Assembly (NCBI GenBank): GCA_027082895.1
Contig: JALWTJ010000388.1
Coordinates: 1-14,704, forward strand
From: Hyphomicrobiales bacterium
GTDB taxonomy: Bacteria > Pseudomonadota > Alphaproteobacteria > Rhizobiales > Devosiaceae
Length of the DNA: 14,704 nt
Direction of reading: 5' to 3'
Below, piece by piece: positions 14,435-14,704 of this stretch (position 1 is its first letter; the number at the start of each line of letters is the position of its first letter). Both the position numbers and the translations under genes were made by a program. The notes below the pieces were generated by a model, which was not told where the DNA came from, ran no database searches, and saw only the letters and a program-made list of their open reading frames with translations.

Positions 14435-14704
14435 CACAAATCGCAACAGTTCGCGTGCCCAGGGCTCTGTTGGAACATGATCCATCTCCGAAACATGACG
14501 GACAAAGCGCACCGCTTCCAGTTCCGGCTCCCCCTGCGTGCTGATCCAGCGGCTCACCTGTTGCGAAAGCTCCCCTACCGTCTGCGAGCTGTGAAACACC
14601 TGCACCACGGCCACGGACTGCCCCGCCCCGGCGACCAGAAGGTCCCCTTCCTCAAGCCCGTCTGCCCGCAGGCCGGTTTCCTCGAAAAGCTCCCGGCGCA
14701 GGCA
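14423..14704 (-). CDS. Nudix hydrolase (5' part cut off by window edge)
   Basis: The last 93 codons of a gene entering from the right edge. The visible part opens with RRELFEETGL (fourth to twelfth residues hold R-E-L-F-E-E-T-G-L), the second half of the Nudix box REuxEExGu that binds the metal and cleaves the diphosphate of nucleoside-diphosphate-linked compounds. The remainder (VAVVQVFHSS, PELEAVRFVRHVSEM, WARELLRFVLP) fits the strands and final helix of the fold. Substrate is unknown, since the start and the specificity region are missing. The stop at 14423-14425 overlaps the predicted leuA promoter region on the same strand, and no intrinsic terminator separates them. Confidence 0.85.
   Translation of the reverse strand, partial: CLRRELFEETGLRADGLEEGDLLVAGAGQSVAVVQVFHSSQTVGELSQQVSRWISTQGEPELEAVRFVRHVSEMDHVPTEPWARELLRFVLPR

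Overview
The window reads as chromosomal DNA from a GC-rich alphaproteobacterium. The 2-isopropylmalate synthase, the TerC, MscS and heavy-metal ATPase proteins and the codon bias fit that class. A 108-bp two-hairpin intergenic repeat at 7641-7748 resembles, from memory, a repeat common in Hyphomicrobiales (Rhizobiales). No species can be named. All family assignments rest on motifs read by eye; no search was run.

Left part (1-9000) is mostly a small surface-glycan locus in two divergent arms. The minus arm reads, from the centre outward, single-domain mannose-1-phosphate guanylyltransferase (manC), a family-2 glycosyltransferase and a DenD-like SDR dehydrogenase; a truncated TerC-family membrane protein follows at the edge. 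The plus arm reads MBOAT (AlgI-like) O-acyltransferase, a membrane-anchored SGNH (AlgX/AlgJ-like) protein and a GT4 glycosyltransferase with a TTG start. A minus-strand gene converging on it encodes one polypeptide joining a shortened NAD-dependent epimerase domain to a monotopic phosphoglycosyl transferase. Together these could supply GDP-mannose, put the first sugar phosphate on undecaprenyl phosphate, add sugars and O-acylate the product. No flippase, polymerase or exporter lies in the window.

Middle (9000-12500) holds tRNA-Lys(CTT), an mscS-type channel gene and a Zn/Cd/Pb-type P1B ATPase. The ATPase promoter has a 19-bp spacer and an internal dyad, the hallmark of MerR-family metal regulation, but no MerR gene is visible here.

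Right part (12440-14704) holds leuA with a clear intrinsic terminator. Upstream is a 321-nt leader with a 36-codon leucine-rich peptide whose last Leu codon and stop lie in the 5' arm of a 9-bp perfect hairpin, and a second hairpin just before the leuA ribosome-binding site. This looks like leucine attenuation. A partial Nudix hydrolase gene closes the window.

The observations most worth following are the leuA leader, the epimerase-PGT fusion, the orphan MerR-type promoter and the repeat that supplies the stop codon of the fusion gene.
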